Source: Reticulitermes lucifugus
Lineage: Eukaryota > Arthropoda > Insecta > Blattodea > Rhinotermitidae
Length of the DNA stretch: 64,000 nt
Direction of reading: 5' to 3'
Assembly (NCBI GenBank): GCA_026260175.1
Contig: JAKCWW010000267.1
Span: forward strand, 1-64,000
The position numbers and the translations under genes are program-made. The notes under the pieces are model-generated. The model saw nothing but the letters and a program-made list of their open reading frames with translations, had not been told where the DNA came from and did not search any database. Within the stretch, counting starts at the first letter, position 1. Each line of letters opens with the position of its first letter. Below, in pieces: positions 1 to 13,702 of this stretch.

Positions 1-284
1 AAATGAGAAACTTGGACAGTTGCCGCCGCTGACGGTGTATGTTGTGCCCGTGTAAGAGAAATAAATTTTTTATTCACTTTTGAAACCGCACCATTCTTTT
101 GTGTATACCCTGTATACATATAATCCTAGATTGAGAACTCAGTCTATTTGTATGTTTAATCTCTTAAACAATTTAAAATTAAGAAACAACATTTAACAAT
201 ACATTAAATTTGCTGATCTAATTATATTTCCATGTAGAACAATTCAAGGTGCAATAACAAGTGGTGATTATACAGTGTATTATT

Positions 285-1112
285 TCAGGGGTAAAAGGGA
301 TGCAAGAGGCGTAGCAATATTGTTGCATAATATCATAGTGAAAAGTGTTGTTAAAAAGAGTGTTATAGTGACAGAGTCATTGCTGTAAAGTTTAAGGCAG
401 AACCGGTAATTATTTTAATAGTGCAAATGTACATGCTAATATCGGAGTATGAAAATGACGAAGTGCATGATCTGTGTGACGTAATTGAAGAAAGTCTTGA
501 AGAGGATGGAAAGGGCGCGACAAATACGATTATAATGGGAGATTGGAACAGTGTGGTTGGAGATAAAGCACATCACAACACTGTTGGACCATATGGACTG
601 GGAAGGAGGAATCAGAGTGGTCAAATGCTTATTGACTTCTGTGAAAGAAATTGACTTTTTATAAAAAAAACACTTGGTTCAAAAAGCCTAAAAGAAGCTT
701 GTACACCTGGAAGGCTCCAGGGATCGGAGTCGACATCAGTTGGACTATATACTTGTGAAACAGCAATTCAGTAACAATGTGAAGGACTTGCAGACGCTGC
801 CGAGAGCTGATGTTGACTCTGATCACAATTTACTGGTTACAAAGATCTGCACCAAATCGAAAAAATTATAACGTCCCAGAAGCAAAAACCAAATGGGATT
901 TGGGGAAGTTATATGCTCAAAGACAGGAAGTGCAAGATAATCTAGAAGAAAAACTCTGTGCAATCCAAAGTGAAAGTGGAAAAGTGGAAGTGCAGTGTAA
1001 CAATACCAAGAAATGTGTGTTAGATACTGTGAGTGATTTGGTTGGAAAAGTCGAGAGAAGAGCAAGAAAGTCATGGATTACACAGGAGATGATCAGTAAA
1101 ATGGATGAACTA
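285..1112 (+). mobile_element. LINE fragment, AP-type endonuclease region
   Basis: This is a broken piece of a non-LTR retrotransposon encoding an apurinic/apyrimidinic-type endonuclease, the enzyme that nicks target DNA before reverse transcription. The 5' part reads RGVAILLH and carries early stops. Positions 421-654 are open and contain IMGDWNSVVGDK, the GDxN-type motif, then GQMLIDFCERN. After a stop and frame change come KPKR.LYTWKAPG and ADVDSDHNLL, the SDH catalytic motif. From about 860 it reads KTKWDLGKLYAQRQ and ends near KPWITQEM-like residues and KMDE at 1110, where similarity stops before any reverse-transcriptase core. Insect databases often label this family craniofacial development protein 2-like. 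At least three disruptions show it is dead and 3' truncated. The clade (RTE-like or Jockey-like) is not decided. Confidence 0.85.
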
Positions 1113-1340
1113 AAAACATCATTTTACATTGCCTTACTTTTAATAACCTTTTTTAAATCGTTTGCTACCACTTTCTTAGTTCTATCGTGAAATGTATCTG
1201 GAAAGAGTGACTTGAATTGCAATTGCCGTCCATGCCCTGTCTCCGGTCTGCATTATTCTGATGTTACTTTACGGTGGTTACCCCTGAATAGCCAAGTGTT
1301 GGATTCGTGTTGTAGGACATAATATTAAAAATAACGCCAG

Positions 1341-1632
1341 GATATCGTAACCGGCTTAGCCACTAGGCTACGGGCAAGATATGCAAGGAATCTTGATACG
1401 ATTTTATCAGGAACAGAAAATTTTCTCATCTCCAAAGCGTCCAGACCTACTTTGGAACCTTCCTAGCCTCTTATTCAATGGGTATCAGGTGGTGTTTAGA
1501 GCGAGACAGAGCGGCCTGAGAGTGAAGCTGACGGCTCACTCCCCTCTAGTACCGATAAGAATGATCTGAGCTGCACTTTCATTCTCCCATATACCTTCAT
1601 GGCGTGCACAGAAACACTTTCACTTTAATAGC
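1341..1632 (+). repeat. tRNA-derived SINE, family 1
   Basis: The head is decayed (cggcttagccactaggctac). The body is clear: a CCAGACC stretch near 1440, CCT..TATTCAATGGGTA near 1470, GAAGCTGACGGCTCACTC near 1524, and the family tail CTTCATGGCGTGCACAG near 1597 followed by CTTTCACTTTA. The 1381-1569 open frame is just this SINE read through. Confidence 0.75.
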
Positions 1633-1640
1633 AAATGTAA

Positions 1641-4600
1641 GTGAAATTAGATAGCAATCATGTAATGAAGCTCCTGAAAGTAACTGTCCTGCAGCATATT
1701 TTGAAAATGAATAAGAATGTAACTACTTTCAGTTCCCAAAGATTTAAAATGAAAGCAAAAGGAACGTTGTCGTGAAACTGCATTATCCAGCGTCCGTTAT
1801 ACTGTAAGATGGGCTGGTGTCGACAGCAGTCAGAATGTATTACCTAGGCCTGGAAGCGATGACAGGCCGTGGGAAAGGAAAGCTTTGAAAAAAGTTGTTT
1901 AGAAACAACTCGCTTACTTAAAATCTGCTTCTTATCTCAAATGTTTCACAAACACACATATAGATGTGCGGAGCTACGCTTAACACACCAGCATACAGAT
2001 CTGCTGCTGTAATTTGAGAAGTCCTAGGAAAGAAATAAATACAATTTCCCTTGGATTTGTTCACTGTGCAAGAGTACAATTTGAGACAGCTACTGTCCCT
2101 CTACGTGCACCTGCAGAACCGACATATGACTGTGAGTGTTATTACATGTGGACTTCTGATAGAGCGTTACACAATACAACAATAAACCTCACCACATTGT
2201 TCTGCTAAACCATCCGTTGTGTCCAAAATATCAGTCTTACACTCCATCAAATTTAATTTAATTCACTACTGCTTTAAATGTTAATGACAAATATCAAAGT
2301 TATATTTTAAGTTATTTTTTAATTATTTTGCCTATTTATGCTAATATCGACTTTACGTATGTTATTACGGTGGCTTTTCTTCCATATTTAAATATTTCCT
2401 TTGAGAATAATTCATCGTCTGTATAAAAGTATATGCGATACCTTGGACGCTGTCTGTATATACGACTTCAGATAGGAAGCAGATGGTACCAGCTCCACAG
2501 ATTGTATCCAAACAAGTATCCAAATTCAGTCACTCCAAGATGACGACTCTTCATCACATTGTAAAATAGACACTGTGTATGTATTAATATTAGTGATTTT
2601 TGCATCTTCTGCCTTATCACTTTCAAGATAACACTCCAGGCCTTCGCTGTCACGAAGCCGATTTGGAATCCTGTATAGGGAATGGATATTTATTTGTACG
2701 TTTTCCTCACAATTATCCACAAATACTGGTCTGTATGAAAAAATTGCTCACCTGTTGGATATTTTTAATAAATATGTATTATTAATCCTCTGACTACATG
2801 AGCCTATAGTGTCATGTACGTCTAAATTACTCTGTTCGATTAATGTAAATTATGCATTTTCAGTAAGCTATATGCCTTTTGCGACATGATTGGCAATATT
2901 AAAACAAACAAGTTTAGGGTAACATGTAGCTTTCCAGTAAGTGTTCTGTTGTAAGACCCATGTCGCTGCATACCTGATCACCTTATCGGCATAAAGTTTG
3001 CCTATATTCGGACCTCCATATGTCAAAGCCCAGTCTATATCTCTTCTTGACAGCTTGACACCTTTTACATCTCTCGTTATTTCTACCGTGTTGCACACTT
3101 TTTGGCACGCCTGGTTACTTACCTTCATTTATGCCTTCTTGTTTAAGTTGTTGTACCGCAGGTTTAAAACAGCGTAACTTTATATTCTTCAAAATTGGAG
3201 ATAACAAGACAAACAATACCATTAGTTACTGCATAGAAACAAGCATTTTTATACATTCAATTGAAGAATACAATATTTACTTCATAAATTTTTTCAGAAA
3301 ATACACAAAGGATTTGTGGTGTTATAATTTTGCACGGCATTCTGGAGAAGAAATATGAATTTAATTTTCGCTGCCTTCTTTTCGAAACCATCTTCATTAG
3401 CACCTAATAAATTTTTTAAGGACCTAACCTTTTTGCTCAGTAAATTAATATCTTAAAAAATTACCAATATATATATAACTGCCCTAAGGGAAAATCTGAT
3501 TGAAAGCTTAGTTATAACTCTCAATATTTTGGACACAAAGCGAAGTCTATCAAGATAAGTGTCTTCGACGCTACAGAAAAGTAGAAAGAAAGAAACAGAA
3601 GTTTATGTGCCTTGCTTGTGGAGGCAGAAATCGACGATGGAAATTCTTGTTCTCTTCAGCTTTAAGTGACGAAGGTGTTTGTGCAGAAGTAATTGGTATT
3701 TTACTTCTAAAGCATGAAAATTAATTTTGCATTGATAGCCTTACACTGCCGATAAGCAAAAGACGGAAATCCGGATTTTCCCATTAGGGGTAATTACACT
3801 TTTGGATAAAATGGGCAGTGTTCACTATTGATAATTGTGCTGATTTTAGCGAGAAATTTTCAATTACTGGACTCTCCAGTTTACTGGTTCCACCTATTTG
3901 ATAATATGTCATACCATTTTATATGTAAATATAAAGATATTATGGCTTGTTTTCTGCATTTAACATAAAAACGAACGTTAAAATTGATACATTCAAAGGA
4001 ATAATATCCAAAGAAATGTATAAAGCCTGTGGGATATACCCTTTGTTCAGGCATATTCTTGACAAATATTTTATAACCTGCAAACAAACAGTCACTTTTA
4101 TCGTTCTTATTTCGCACAACATGACACAACATAAACACTACAAGCACTCTATGATTATCATTACCACTTTCTTCACAATACTTACAGTTATGAACATTTG
4201 CCGTAAATGTCACAACAATCATTTGTAGCTTCGCCACATTAACCACAGCGTTCTTACACTATCGTATTCTTTACTGTTAACTACCCCATTTTTAATGACC
4301 CGTGTTTTACCTTTCCTACTAGAAATGCATTCTTCACTTGCAATAGGCGTCTGGGTCAGGATACATTTATAAAAAAGATCTACAAAAATAGTAGTCCTTT
4401 TTGGCCAATACATAATGAAAAACATTACATTCGGCACAGTAGAACTTCGTCTCCTCTACTGGTCACTATTTTCTTCACCAGCCTAGATTTCTCCTTCTCT
4501 CTGATCCCATCAACGGTACTCGCGGTGCCATCGTGATTTCTCCTTGAACAGGTAAACTTCTATCAAATAATCCACAAGAGTAGCCTATTAAATAACACAC

Positions 4601-6770
4601 ACCACAGGTACTACCTTACAAATATCACGTATATCGCTAAGAGAATTATCGTGGTCACAAACACCCCACACCTTTCCCGCCTTCTGTAAATCAACACAAT
4701 ATATTTTATCCTAACAAAAATTTTAAACCTAAGTTGCGTGCTAGTACACGCCTGCATGTTAACTCATATGAGATGCGCTGAAGGATAGGTTAGCAGCTTT
4801 CCTATGTCTCTCTTGTTCTTGAACTGCCGCTAAGACTAGCTACTTTACCTTTTATTTTTTTCCGCGATAAGAAAATTCCAATGGCACTGGACGCCGGTTG
4901 GTATGCTCCTTCTTCTCCTCATCCCATTTCTTCTCGACATCCATCTGGTCCTACATAATGTTTATTGCTCCATGATCCGACATCTTCTCCCGCGGCAACG
5001 GATTCTCTGGCCAACGCTAGTAGCCGGACCGTGGGAACATCAAATATTGTCACATCTTCCTCTCATGTTGCATGTTGGCCAGCGGAATTCCTGCAGGTCC
5101 AGCCAAGTTCTTTTTCCATCCGATATCATTATCTGGAATTTCTAAGGAGAAATATGGGACGCTTCATGATTAATGAATTTTCACCCGAACTAAAGGTACG
5201 AACTATAATTACAGTTAAAACTTTCTCAGCCTTAATATGAAATGTATCTTAAATCCAACGAGTGTTGGAGATTAATACTAGCTTATAGAATCACTCAGCC
5301 TTGAAAGATAATCTGCGCTCTTCGGTTTATAAACTGACAGAAAAATTTGCAAAAATAGATACCTGCGAATAATTGCCAGAGTCTATACTGGGGTAGTTCA
5401 GGCGGACTTACAAATTTAATTGACAAAATTACGGTGTAGGATGTTAAATGCAGAATATCTTATTTTCTGTGAACTGCAGTGTAATAAATTTGAAGCGCGT
5501 TTTCCGAGTTGGATGGCAGATATTTGTGTATTTATAAAAAATTCACGTACTTTCGTAATTAATTTAAGAACTACAAAATGTTTGCAGCAAAAACAAAATA
5601 CGAATCATCATAATAAGTAGGCAGACAAAACTTGCGTTCTTATTTTTATACGAGCATAATGCTTCATTTCATTTGTTTTTTAAATTCACTTTTCTGAAGC
5701 ACTTAAAAGTTACACCAGTATTCAGTCTAGAACATAACGATTTCCCATGCTCTACCATAAACGTAATTATTTCTTTCTTAACTTTTGAAGACTAGTGGCT
5801 GATGAGTACTTCACAACGTATCACACTAAAAACTCTCCAAGTTTGCCACACCATGTATATATGTGTTTCGTGTGATTCTCAAAAACAGCATGGCCCGACT
5901 GGTATTTTTATTGAATAAGGGAATTGTTGCTTGTGAGGTAGGAATTATAAGAATGTTAAAATCTGCCCCTGGCTGCTCACTCTGTAGGCCTACATTCCAC
6001 AAACTCGCTCAATCTTCAGGAGTGCATATGTCGTAAGAAAAGTAGGCAAACCCAACAGCAGAGTGCTGGGACTAGGTACGTTTTTAATAGTTTTATGTTA
6101 GTTTAAATATTCAGCCACAGATCCGTAGTGTGAGTGATGATATGATATAAGAAAAGCAGGGTCTAAAATGATTATTCAGTTGGAAATGATTATTCAGTTG
6201 GGGAGGGGATTTATGAAAGGGTTAATATTTTGCCTTCATATTCACAAACACTGGCTTCCTTCACATAATCCTGAGTCTGCAGATTTCTGCTCCACAACTG
6301 ACGGTGGGACACGTTTATTACACAAATGTCTCATACTCACCGACGCTATAAAATTTTAGCATTAGCAGCGTCGTTAAGAACACACTTAAAAGGCTCAATA
6401 CCTTATTATTTTTATAGTCGTTGTATATTTTACCCTGGCACTCAGAGTAAATTAGGAACAATGTGCGGTAAGTTTAAGATTTCGCGTATTATAAATCATT
6501 AAGAAATCAATAATTTCTCTTGCAACCATTAATTTGCCTATATGGACAAGTTTTAGATTCCGTAAAACAAACGTTGACCTAACCCCAAGGCAGGTCGCAA
6601 AATATTTAAACGTAAATGTGAAAACCTTTTTGACGAAAGGAGGTAATTAAGACTTTTCAGGAAGTTTTCAGGATTGGCTTGAATTTTCACTCTATAAGAA
6701 AATAACTCGAGAATCCGAACTAATGGTAAACTGCAGGCTATATATAGAAAATCAAATATTGTAACAACAA
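1641..6770. other. Intergenic DNA, no recognisable gene
   Basis: AT-rich sequence with only short, unconvincing open frames. The most protein-like stretches are the minus frame at 2868-3128, which happens to end beside a GT-AG-type donor string, and the plus frame at about 4959-5200, a GC-richer patch rich in Ser/Thr that runs into an AAGGTACG donor-like string. Neither resembles a family I know. No SINE head or transposase motif was seen here. Confidence 0.5.
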
Positions 6771-6774
6771 TAAA

Positions 6775-7043
6775 AGGAAAGACTAGAACGGACTGGTCAT
6801 CTGGTAAGAATGTCTGATAATAAGACCATAAAGAAAGTGTTTCTGCGGAAACCAGATGGAAGAAGGAAATCAGGAAGACAAAAATTAAGGTGGTTAAACT
6901 TTATTGAGAATGGCCTGAAATTGATGGGTGTCAAGAGTTAGGGGAAGAAAGCAGAAGACATGTCTGTATGGGCTATCATTCTGAAGGAGACACTGGTTAA
7001 ACTCTAAGGACCGTATGCCAAAAGAAGAATAAGAAGAATAAAG
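6775..7043 (+). mobile_element. LINE 3' ORF end (post-RT region)
   Basis: Translation reads RLERTGHLVRMSDNKTIKKV, then FLRKPDGRRKSGRQKLRWL, a stop after LMGVKS, and GKKAEDMSVWAIILKETL. This is the well-known sequence found just after the reverse-transcriptase domain of insect non-LTR elements (consensus style: R.GH..RM, GKP.GRR..GRP..RW, W...L.EA). No upstream RT domain remains, so it is a 5'-truncated copy, as is usual for LINEs. It has the same orientation as the endonuclease fragment at 285-1112, but 5.7 kb of unrelated DNA lies between, so I treat them as separate insertions. Confidence 0.75.
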
Positions 7044-10000
7044 TAACACTTCCCTGTATTTATCACACAATTTATGCCCTTCACTCTTCAACAGTAAGGC
7101 GTCAGGGGGGAAAAACATATATCTTAATTAGAATATGATATATGACGCTTACGTTTCTCAAAATCACCGAAAATTGTAACGCAAAATTTAATGGACATTG
7201 AGATTATTTACAAACCTGAAATATTTTCGAACTTATAGGTTGCCTGCAAAGAGGAGATCAAATATTTAGTTCGCTCATTTAAAGGTGATTTTATTGAGCA
7301 TACTTCAAATACCATAGATTTAAAACCATGACGTGAAAATCGGTAATTTTTCTGGAAGTATCTCCTTATTATTCGGCGTGTTAAAAAATAATTTCTTCCA
7401 GGATGTGTTTGTGTATTGTTGTATTCTGTAACGATTCAGATGCTTTTTAATACAGCAGAGTAAAGGATGGTGAGTTGAGAAAAGTGAACTTCTCGCAAGG
7501 GAATTCAACATTGGAATAAGTCATGGATTCCTTCTACCCCATCCTTGGTACTCCGCTGCCTTTACTATGTATTTGTGGACCTCGTTAACAACACAAATGG
7601 AAAAGAACTTGACAACTTGTGACATTTCAGAGTATGGATCCCAGACAGGAAAGTCAGTGGTATGCATTCTAGTCTTGGTCTTCACGAAGCTTGCAATCTC
7701 TCTCTCTCTCACTCAACATCCATTATTTTACTTTTTCGTTCTTCCAGAAGCTACGATCAAAATGGTGGGCAAACGCGTTTCGAATAAAAAATGATCTTCT
7801 CTCTTTTTCTTGTGTCACTATCTTTTACTCTCTGTCTCTGTCTGTTCTGTCGGAATGAATGACACCACATTGTTGTTTTTTCTGGCCTTCCCTTTACCAT
7901 TGAAGATGGAGCTAAGATATAGCAGTGACCTTCAATTTGTCACTCTTGTGGTACGATAGCAATGCTAATATTTAAACCGTGATGACTTCTAAGAGGATGG
8001 GGAAGAAAGGGCAGGAGAACGGATGAAATAAACCTACAATAACATAGGTCTAAAATAGTATGAGAGAAAAATAGGTATTATAAAGAAAACCGAAACAAAT
8101 CTAAGTGAATTTCTTCATTAGAAGAAAAAAATGCAGAGAAGTGAAAGCAAGAGTTTGTAGAATAAGTATCAGTTTTTCTGTTAAAACAGCCCAACTGGGA
8201 AACTTTTTTCTCGCAGCACTGCACTTTACTTCGATGCATACAAAACAGTGTGAGGAATACACCTGAATCCTTTCTGATTTATTCATTCGTTTCTTATACC
8301 CTATATAACAACTTAGAGTCTGCTCTGTATGGGAATGGCAATACCACTGTCTTTGAAGAAAATAAACACTGAAAATTATTTAAAACACAGGGCTGCTGAG
8401 AAGGTTTGGGATGAGAGGAGTTAATGCAATCATGGAAGCAAGTGTTCTCAAAGTTATGTTATTTCTATTGCTGTTAAACGAAGTACAGTCAATGTGCGAA
8501 AAGCTAAGACGGAATAAACGCTTATAAAATTTTCTGTAGGAAAATTTTGCGTTTATAAAGGAGTTTCTTGATTAAATTAAAACCTTTAGACTACTCAGAT
8601 AATGCCCTAAAACAGGGATTTAATGAGCCAATTCAGATGAGTAAATTAGGCATTGTCTTTAATTTTACCTACCGGATGTCCTGTTTGTAGCTTACATATA
8701 TTTCAAAGTGAATAGTTTAAAGATTCTGAGTCCTTCTTGCGAAATTAAGTTACCTCAATTTGTCAAGAAGCCCTCGCCTTTTGTCTAATCCAAACACTCA
8801 TTTCTGTCTTGACATGAGCCGACGACTCATTGCTGTCCTCAGCCACATGAAGCCAGAACACACTTCAACAACCTATAACTTTAAAATGATCAATCGTGTA
8901 CTTCTGCCTCTTACATTTGTTCTCAAAACTTCATTTCTTTTAACTAAAATTTTTATCATTTTCTCATAACTTCTATGCTGATCAACAGAACAACCTTAAC
9001 AGTAAAATATTTGTTACTATTATTTGTTACCACATTTAATTAACGTGTCATTGGAAATATAAACATGTTTGTGCATACACGTATTTTTCTCTTTTATCAG
9101 TAAAAACTACAGGCGTCTTGCCTTTGCATAACTTACACCTTTACGATAGTAAAAAAATTCTTGTTGCCATTCGAGATATAATATCGAAGAAGAAAATGAA
9201 AAAAGTGAAAGATGACCAGACATTTATGTTTCAGCCTTTTAAAGAAATTTCCACACTTTTTACACGTGTTTCATATTCCTTGCGGCATCTATTGCCGTCT
9301 CTCTCAAACTTTCCAGTACTTCGAACTCCGCACAAAATCTCATTAATGTTTCTGTTCCTTCTCCAAACTTTCCTCAAATCCTGGTTCACTTAGGCAGAGC
9401 TAGCGACAAAATTTAAATATGGAATATTTGCAAATTAAAACACGGGTAAACTGGAAATGCCACTGTTAAGTCAATGTAAAGTATAATTAAAATCTAACCC
9501 AACTGGTATCCTATCACAAACCCTCTTCTTTTACGCTAGTTTGCCAGCCAGCAGTGGCATTTCATAGAGTAATATCTTAAAACACAACGTATTTAAGTCT
9601 TATTATATGGGTATGATGAATTCCAGCAAAACTTCCTTCATTCAAAGCAAGAAACAATTCCTAAAACGTTTTCATAAAGTAGAAATATATAACAAATATA
9701 ACAATTTTTACTTCAATAAAATGTAATACTGATAATCTGTTGTAGTTGCTTATAGGTAGCACTAACACAATATATTAAGGTGTTTTGCTTCCTCAGATAA
9801 AGACGGGTCTTCATTTAACATTACCTAACATATATCTAGATCTTTGTAATGGACAAAGTATTCTTTTTCAGGTTTGACCCCCATACTGTAGGGCATCTTA
9901 TTTCGTGTGTTGTGTTGGTTTTACTTACTCTGCACACGTGTTTTGTTGGTGCAGAATCTGCTCTTACATCAAAAGTTATGAAATGATTGCATGAGAAAGA

Positions 10001-10870
10001 CGCCGCCGACTTTGTGTCACGTGTATGAAAAGGAATGCCTCATGTTTACAGAAAACTATCCAGGTTATAAAAATAATAGCAGTTTCAAGATTAAACAAAT
10101 TTCCTAATTGCTACTAACCCTATCAAACTATTTAAATTAATGCCTTAAACTGAAAAAAGAGACAATCCCATTCGTAGTAAAGTCTGCCACCGGACAAAAA
10201 AATTCGGCTCTTAAAATTTTCGCAAACAATATAGCTTACTTTTATAAGAGAAGTTTTAGTATCACTTTCCTAGCTTCTTTATATGCATTAAAAGCTTTTC
10301 CATTCAAGGGTACCAGGATCAAATGTTATTTCTCCAGTTGGCTACGTGACTGAACTTCAGTGTTCATACAGAGCAGACCCTGCAGTCAAGTTTCAGTGAA
10401 GTACTTTAATTAGGCCATGATAGCCTCCTTCCATATCCTTTCTAACCCATTATTTACTAATCATTTTACAGGTAGACACTACATAGTCTAAGGAGATGGA
10501 AAAGTTACTTTACTCTATATTCTCGTCCAATAGAAGGAATATCTCTTAATACAGTATTTAATTTTCTTATTTATTTTCGGCAGTAATCACTAATTAAAAA
10601 TTTGCTCACTAGAATGGAATTAAAGCAATCGATGTTCTTGAAATAACAAAATTAACGAGAATTGTCTCTTCGTTGCTTTTTTCCTTTTCATTGGCATATT
10701 TATTGTTATATAATATATCAAAGAAAGACATCTCATAGTTTCACTCGTGAACGGTTTTGGGGCTTGTAGCGCTGTTTCGAAGCACTACTACTGTTCTAAA
10801 ATTCGATGAAAGATAAACGTTAATGTTGTAGTTAAAAATTTTGCTTTAGTAAGGTGGAGTACATTATGCT
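7044..10870. other. Intergenic DNA, no recognisable gene
   Basis: AT-rich with short open frames only. A short CT run lies at 7697-7710, and a compact perfect-stem hairpin at 8514-8556 is described among the findings. No coding signature was seen. Confidence 0.5.
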
Positions 10871-10905
10871 CAAGGGGCTGTCGAGCCATTGCAAAAAAAT
10901 TTTAA
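10862..10905 (+). repeat. SINE family 2, 3' tail only
   Basis: CTCAAGGGGCTGTCGAGCCATTG followed by an A-run matches the 3' end of the complete copy at 57723-57978 (CTAGGGGCTGTCGTGCCATG plus A-run). Only the last part of the element is present. A 5'-truncated insertion is the likely explanation. Confidence 0.6.
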
Positions 10906-13537
10906 CGTAAGCGTGACTGAAAGGGACAAAGTTTGTAACATTTTATTTTGGTGTCACATGGGAAATGTCACATTTACCTCTCTTGTTACATTTCTTCTCC
11001 TTGTCAAGAATTAGTTAAATTAACAACGTTATGGCCATAATTCCAGCTTGTCATTGTTCTTTTTTTCAACCTGTATGTTCATAATCCCACGAATTTTTTG
11101 GCCACTTTTCGTCATTTGTTTTATCTAGGTAAAGTTACCCCTGTGCACACTATGTAGCTTCCACCTGTTAGCTTCTCAAGAAGGACTCTGCTCCATGGCG
11201 TTAATTAGATAGTTAGTTACTTAGTTAATCTGCCTTATTCCTGCAAAGGATTTACCTAATTTATTATCGAGGAAAATAAAAATGTCCTCTCATAATTTTA
11301 AACTTGTTCATATGAATTTCATGACTGGATAGATTATATATTTGCCTGTAAATAGTGTAAGAAATATTGGTATACACACTAGTTTTAGTCTTTAAATGTT
11401 TAAACTTGCACTACCTTCTTCTGAAACATAAATTTCATTTAGAATATTTGTTGAATTAAAGAGTCAATTATGTTTTCTTCCAAGCACTGTTACATAAATT
11501 ACGGTTAGAAGCGTAGGGTTGTGTAGAGGTGCAGTCCAATTATCGCGTGGTGTGAACGTGATAATTAGTGTTAAACATATATTTATATAACGAAATCATC
11601 AATCATTGACTTATCGATCACTGAAAATACTTGAACAGATAAGAGAGAGTGATCACTGAACAGCTTTACCTTTATTATGGTGTTAGGTTTCCATATTAAT
11701 TACGGATACTAATAGATCCACATGCGCAGCACACGAACCAAATCGCCATTGTGCTTTATTTACAGCTGGATTAAGTGATTGATGATGTTTAGATGTTGGA
11801 GACTTTGTTTTAAAAAGCAAGGCGTTGGACGGTTGCTGTCTTGTCGTGTCCATATAAAGTCTGAAAGGAACCAGTTCTAATAAAATGCACGCTCTTTCTG
11901 CCTGTATGAATTCGTCTCCACATATTTCATTCACTTCATGATCTACATTATTTATGAATGGTGAATACCGAACACTTTAGTCTATAAGAATTTGAGACTG
12001 CTACAACCATTTTTATGCCTCTTACATCTGACATCCCTCTGTCCGTCCGTCCACCCAAAGCACGTATGGTACAATGTCTCGCTGTTACTCAACGAGGCAA
12101 CAATTCACCTTCCTGACACTCTCTTCTTATAGATAGGGGTGCCCAGAACTCATTCAAGAACGACAGAAAAGTAAGGTGCTCTAGGATTAAATGTATGTCC
12201 AGGTTTCATCATACGTCCTATATTATCATGTAGTATTTTACATCTAGATCTACATAGAGTACGTAAAGACAATTACAGGAGAGAAACCTCCCATTTGCAA
12301 ATTACGTTTTGTACTTTCTTTTAGCATCTGAATTGTCACTTTTAGCATAATATATTACATTTAATACTTTGCAAACGCCAGTTAAATCATAGTAAACTTA
12401 TGTGTAATTAAAACATTTTGCTAACAATTCCCTTAAATTGAAATCTTTCTCCAGATCCTCATCGTTTATACACATTCACAGGTTATGGAATCCGAAAGTT
12501 CATTACATTATTCACAAGAGATTCAGAACAGTCCTCACTTCTCCCTAGCCCGAGCAACATATCTTCAGGACCTCTTTTAATATTATCTTTCCTGTTACGG
12601 GAAGGCCATACAAAAGCTTTCTGCCCTTAAAAGTTTCCGACTAAATCATTTTATGCTTTTCTCCCATTCCAATGTGTGCTGCCTGTTCCATTGCCCTAGA
12701 TTTGATTTGTCTTACAATATTTGGTTCCTAGTACAAATCATGTTATATCCTACTACACTGTCTTAGGTTAAACTTTTCTTGGCAACAATAGCCCTTAAAC
12801 ATATAAAGTCTCTGTTTGTCTCTTAGAATGATGAAGTTTCAATTCCATGTAATTATTTCAGCAATCAAAACAGCCGATCTGAGAAGAGTGCCACGTGTGG
12901 TACATGACTGCATTGTGTCTTGAAATTAAATCGAACGTGAATCAAAACTCTATTCTGAAGCTGTCATAGGGAGTATAGGATTATACTTATTAGCAGCGTG
13001 TCACCATTAAAAATGACGAAATGGAAAGAAAGGATACTAAAAACTTTTTACTTGTAATCAAATAAAAATCATTTGCTAAAGAAGAAGGCCAAAACGCAAT
13101 TAACCCACTCGTATATTAATACGTTTACTTACGCAGCTACGTTACGCACTCTAAGAATAATATTGCTCCCATACGTGAGTTCAATTAATTTTAGAGTACT
13201 TTCTTTACACCGATCATTATTTACAATGTACCTACTCCGTAGCACAGCAAGGAATAAAACAAAATTATTAAAGCTGGAGACTGCATCACAGACGATGTGC
13301 TAGTGTGGCATACGCGAGTCAGTTGACTTTCTTTCCACTTAGATCCAGGTTGGGACTTTATTCACAGATCAAGCCTTTTAAATATTGGGATGAATGTTGT
13401 CATCCCCTAGAACTTTCTCACCCTGTCAGGTTTATTGGTAAAAGTAAATGTCGCTCCATACATGCCTATGCATGCACAGATGAGAAGCCAACCCATTCGC
13501 AACAGGGAACTAGAAGGAGGTGAATGGTCAGCATCAG
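10906..13537. other. Intergenic DNA, no recognisable gene
   Basis: AT-rich. It contains one short member of the tandem-TTAG-associated repeat (11165-11235, listed separately). The open frame on the minus strand at 11683-11934 has no recognisable similarity. Confidence 0.5.
11165..11235 (+). repeat. Leader plus TTAG-rich repeat, copy A
   Basis: CTTCTCAAGAAGGACTCTGC then TCCATGGCGTTAATTAGATAG and TTAGTTACTTAGTTAATC. The same leader followed by a longer TTAG/AGTT run is found at 31965-32120, and a leader-only relative at 36911-36945. Confidence 0.6.
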
Positions 13538-13702
13538 CTCAGGCCGCTTTATCACGAAAGAAACACTGTAACCATTCTGCTGGAGGCAGGGTTGTCTTTG
13601 GGGGCCGATCATGATGGCACGAAAAATATCCTCCCCACTGTGATTCGATACCTGGACCCTCCAGCCTGCAGCGAGTCGATATACTTACTGCGCTAACGCA
13701 AG
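13538..13702 (-). repeat. SINE family 1, decayed head portion
   Basis: Read on the minus strand, the right end gives GCGCAGTAAGTATATCGACT (A-box side) and then GGTATCGAATCACAG (B-box side), in the order and spacing of other family 1 copies. It compares directly with the minus-strand copy at 39560-39853. The 3' half of the element is lost or unrecognisable. Confidence 0.6.

Noticed and set aside
1-120. Possible 3' end of a DNA transposon (string ending in TATACCCTGTATAC)
   Set aside because: The rest lies off the window, and the match to transposon ends is from memory only.
2868-3128. 86-codon minus frame beside a donor-like AAG/GTAAGT
   Set aside because: No known family, no acceptor-linked partner exon seen, and AT-rich DNA yields such frames by chance.
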